From the NCBI GenBank assembly GCA_028712885.1, contig JAQTPK010000022.1, positions 1 to 43,297 on the forward strand: a DNA stretch of 43,297 bases, read 5' to 3'. The notes under the pieces were generated by a model. It was not told where the DNA came from. It did no database searches and saw nothing but the letters and a program-made list of their open reading frames with translations. Below are positions 41,739 through 43,297 of this stretch, in pieces. A program made the translations under genes and the position numbers. Positions within the stretch are counted from its first letter, which is position 1. Each line of letters opens with the position of its first letter. The stretch is from Syntrophales bacterium. GTDB lineage: Bacteria; Desulfobacterota; Syntrophia; Syntrophales; UBA4778.

Positions 41739-42931
41739 ATTCAGACATCCTGCAAAAACCGGAAACAACTGAAATAAAACTTAAGATCCTGAGCGTCGTC
41801 GGGGCGAGGCCGAATTTCATGAAGATATCGGCCGTCGCCGACGCCATCCGGGAACATAATGAGGCGAAAGGGGCGCCGGAAATCGCGTCCGTCATCGTCC
41901 ATACCGGTCAGCACTATGACCGCAGGATGTCGAAGCTGTTTTTCGAAGACCTGCGCATTCCGAAGCCTGACTATAATCTTGAAGTCGGCTCCCTTTCCCA
42001 TGCCCGTCAGACGGCGGAAATAATGAAGCGCATCGAGCCCGTTCTCATCCGGGAAAGTCCGGATTTTGTCCTGGTTGTGGGCGACGTCAATTCAACAGTA
42101 GCATCGGCCCTGGTTGCGAAAAAAATGGGCATCCGCGTCGTTCACGTTGAAGCGGGCCTGAGGAGCTTCGATATGTCCATGCCCGAGGAGATCAACCGCA
42201 TTCTGACGGACGCCATTTCCGACATGCTCTTCATTACCGAAAAAAGCGCCGAAAAAAACCTGATGCGGGAGGGCGCAGATGCCGGAAAGATTTTCTTTGT
42301 AGGCAATGTGATGATCGATACCCTCCTGAAGCACAGGGCAAAGGCGGAACGGTCCCCAATCCTCTCCGATTTGAAGCTGACAGGTCCGGATGGAGCGGGG
42401 AAAATCACTCCATACTCCGTTCTGACGCTGCACCGGCCCTCCAATGTCGACGATCCCATCCGTCTCGGGGAGATCATGAACGCGATAGCGGATATCTCGA
42501 GCCGTCTGGAGGTGGTCTTCCCGGTCCACCCGAGGACGGCTGGAAAGCTGCAGGAGACGAATTTCCATCCCGTGCGGGGAATCAGGATGATCGATCCCCT
42601 CGGTTATCTTGATTTCCTTAAACTCATGATCGAGGCGAAATTCGTTCTGACGGACTCGGGGGGGATACAGGAGGAAACTACGGCGCTGGGGGTGCCGTGC
42701 CTCACTTTGCGGGAGAACACGGAGAGGCCGGTTACGATCAGCGAGGGGACGAACAGGCTGGTCGGTCTCGATAACAAAAAGATAATCGCCGCGGCGGAAG
42801 ACATTCTCGATCGGGGCGCGGGACGGCGTGGAATCCCCGAATTATGGGACGGAAAGGCGGCGTTGAGGATCGTAGAATCCATAAGCAGCTTCTTCCTGAA
42901 CGCTTCGGCGGGGAAGCACAAAGAGAGCTGA
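41735..42931 (+). CDS. wecB: UDP-N-acetylglucosamine 2-epimerase (non-hydrolysing)
   Basis: 398 residues. It has the N-terminal LKILSVVGARPNFMK, HTGQHYDRRMS, VHVEAGLRSFD and MPEEINRILTD, then VLTLHRPSNVD, LTDSGGIQEE and LRENTERPVTISEGTNRLVG. All are hallmark segments of WecB, which makes UDP-ManNAc from UDP-GlcNAc. So the polymer may contain ManNAc or a derivative. The start is a TTG overlapping the previous stop (TTGA), which leaves about 17 residues before the conserved core; an ATG start would lose the UDP-binding loop. Confidence 0.93.
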   Translation: MNSDILQKPETTEIKLKILSVVGARPNFMKISAVADAIREHNEAKGAPEIASVIVHTGQHYDRRMSKLFFEDLRIPKPDYNLEVGSLSHARQTAEIMKRIEPVLIRESPDFVLVVGDVNSTVASALVAKKMGIRVVHVEAGLRSFDMSMPEEINRILTDAISDMLFITEKSAEKNLMREGADAGKIFFVGNVMIDTLLKHRAKAERSPILSDLKLTGPDGAGKITPYSVLTLHRPSNVDDPIRLGEIMNAIADISSRLEVVFPVHPRTAGKLQETNFHPVRGIRMIDPLGYLDFLKLMIEAKFVLTDSGGIQEETTALGVPCLTLRENTERPVTISEGTNRLVGLDNKKIIAAAEDILDRGAGRRGIPELWDGKAALRIVESISSFFLNASAGKHKES

Positions 42932-43297
42932 TGCAACTCCAAAGGGCGGCAAATCTGCGCAAACAGGTGGTCTCATCCGTCACCTGGATCGCCGGCGTGC
43001 AGTACGCCGGCCAGATCGCAAGCTGGACCATTACGATCCTGGTCCTCCGCTATCTCGATCCGGACGATTACGGTCTCATGGCAAAGGTGTATGTCTGTCT
43101 CGGGTTCATGATGATGCTCAATGAACTCGGAATGACGGCCGCCATCGTGCAGAAGAAAGAGATCGAAGCGTTCGAGGTGGAGGGAGTATTCGGGCTGGTA
43201 ATTATTTCCAATCTGCTGATGACGGGGATTCTGTACGCGGGCGCACCCCTGCTGGCGGCGTTTTTTCATGACGGACGTCTCGTGGAAATATTCCGGA
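42931..43297 (+). CDS. Wzx-type polysaccharide flippase (C-terminus cut off by window edge)
   Basis: 122 codons are visible. The pattern is that of the oligosaccharide flippase/MATE-like family: LRKQVVSSVTWIAGVQYAGQ, a membrane helix ending ILVLRYLDPDDYGLMAK, and ELGMTAAIVQKKE, with about three helices so far. It would flip the undecaprenyl-linked unit across the inner membrane. The ATG overlaps the epimerase stop by one base (TGATG). Confidence 0.85.
   Translation, partial: MQLQRAANLRKQVVSSVTWIAGVQYAGQIASWTITILVLRYLDPDDYGLMAKVYVCLGFMMMLNELGMTAAIVQKKEIEAFEVEGVFGLVIISNLLMTGILYAGAPLLAAFFHDGRLVEIFR

Overview
The window is gene-dense, moderately GC-rich DNA from what looks like a Gram-negative anaerobe. 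The best guess from content alone is Desulfobacterota or a neighbouring phylum such as Nitrospirota. The grounds are anaerobic acyl-CoA catabolism with CoA-transferases and butyrate kinase, sigma-54 control, an outer-membrane polysaccharide export system of the exosortase-associated kind, and many short degenerate word-like repeats between genes. No 16S or marker gene is present, so this is inference.

Region 1 (1-900) holds the N-terminal part of a MarR regulator with an apparently leaderless promoter, then a small gene graveyard: the tail of a HigA-type antitoxin and the C-terminal third of a methyltransferase.

Region 2 (893-20250) is acyl-CoA metabolism. A 1049-residue sigma-54 activator (minus strand) is divergent from a catabolic operon (4360-15325, plus strand) that starts with a near-consensus -24/-12 promoter. 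A 40-bp imperfect palindrome between them is a natural activator site. The operon encodes two isovaleryl-CoA-dehydrogenase-type flavoproteins, a MaoC hydratase, two thiolase-fold proteins (one without the active-site cysteine), a DUF35 zinc-ribbon/OB protein, a one-chain CoA-transferase, a cysteine desulfurase, a PaaG-like crotonase and an AMACR/CaiB-like class III protein. Facing it on the minus strand are a third acyl-CoA dehydrogenase, a two-subunit GctAB-like CoA-transferase and butyrate kinase. Together they suggest activation, racemisation, oxidation, hydration and C-C cleavage of a branched or side-chain acyl-CoA. The substrate is not readable from sequence.

Region 3 (20251-22823) holds DNA polymerase X, a small unknown protein and a regulatory spacer with a sigma-54-like promoter inside nested palindromes.

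Region 4 (22824-43297, running off the end) is a long polysaccharide locus on the plus strand. It has a LuxR-type regulator carrying a VpsT-like WLSR motif, a Wza-like export lipoprotein, an outer-membrane beta-barrel (apparently with an ATC start codon), a Wzz-like chain-length protein, an ExeA-like ATPase, a BY-kinase, and the priming sugar transferase. A NusG/RfaH-like antiterminator is followed at once by an ops-like element, then a GT2 glycosyltransferase, formyltransferase-like protein, NodB deacetylase, acyl carrier protein, AMP-ligase, PP-loop amidotransferase, a metallophosphoesterase fused to a sugar-binding-like domain, asparagine synthase, hexapeptide acyltransferase, FemAB-like protein, UDP-GlcNAc 2-epimerase and the start of a Wzx flippase. 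The combination matches exosortase/PEP-CTERM-type EPS loci, although no exosortase lies inside the window.

Across regions 1-4, many intergenic gaps contain locus-specific arrays of degenerate 6-10 bp words, several of them as facing inverted arms. This is the most unusual non-coding signal in the window.
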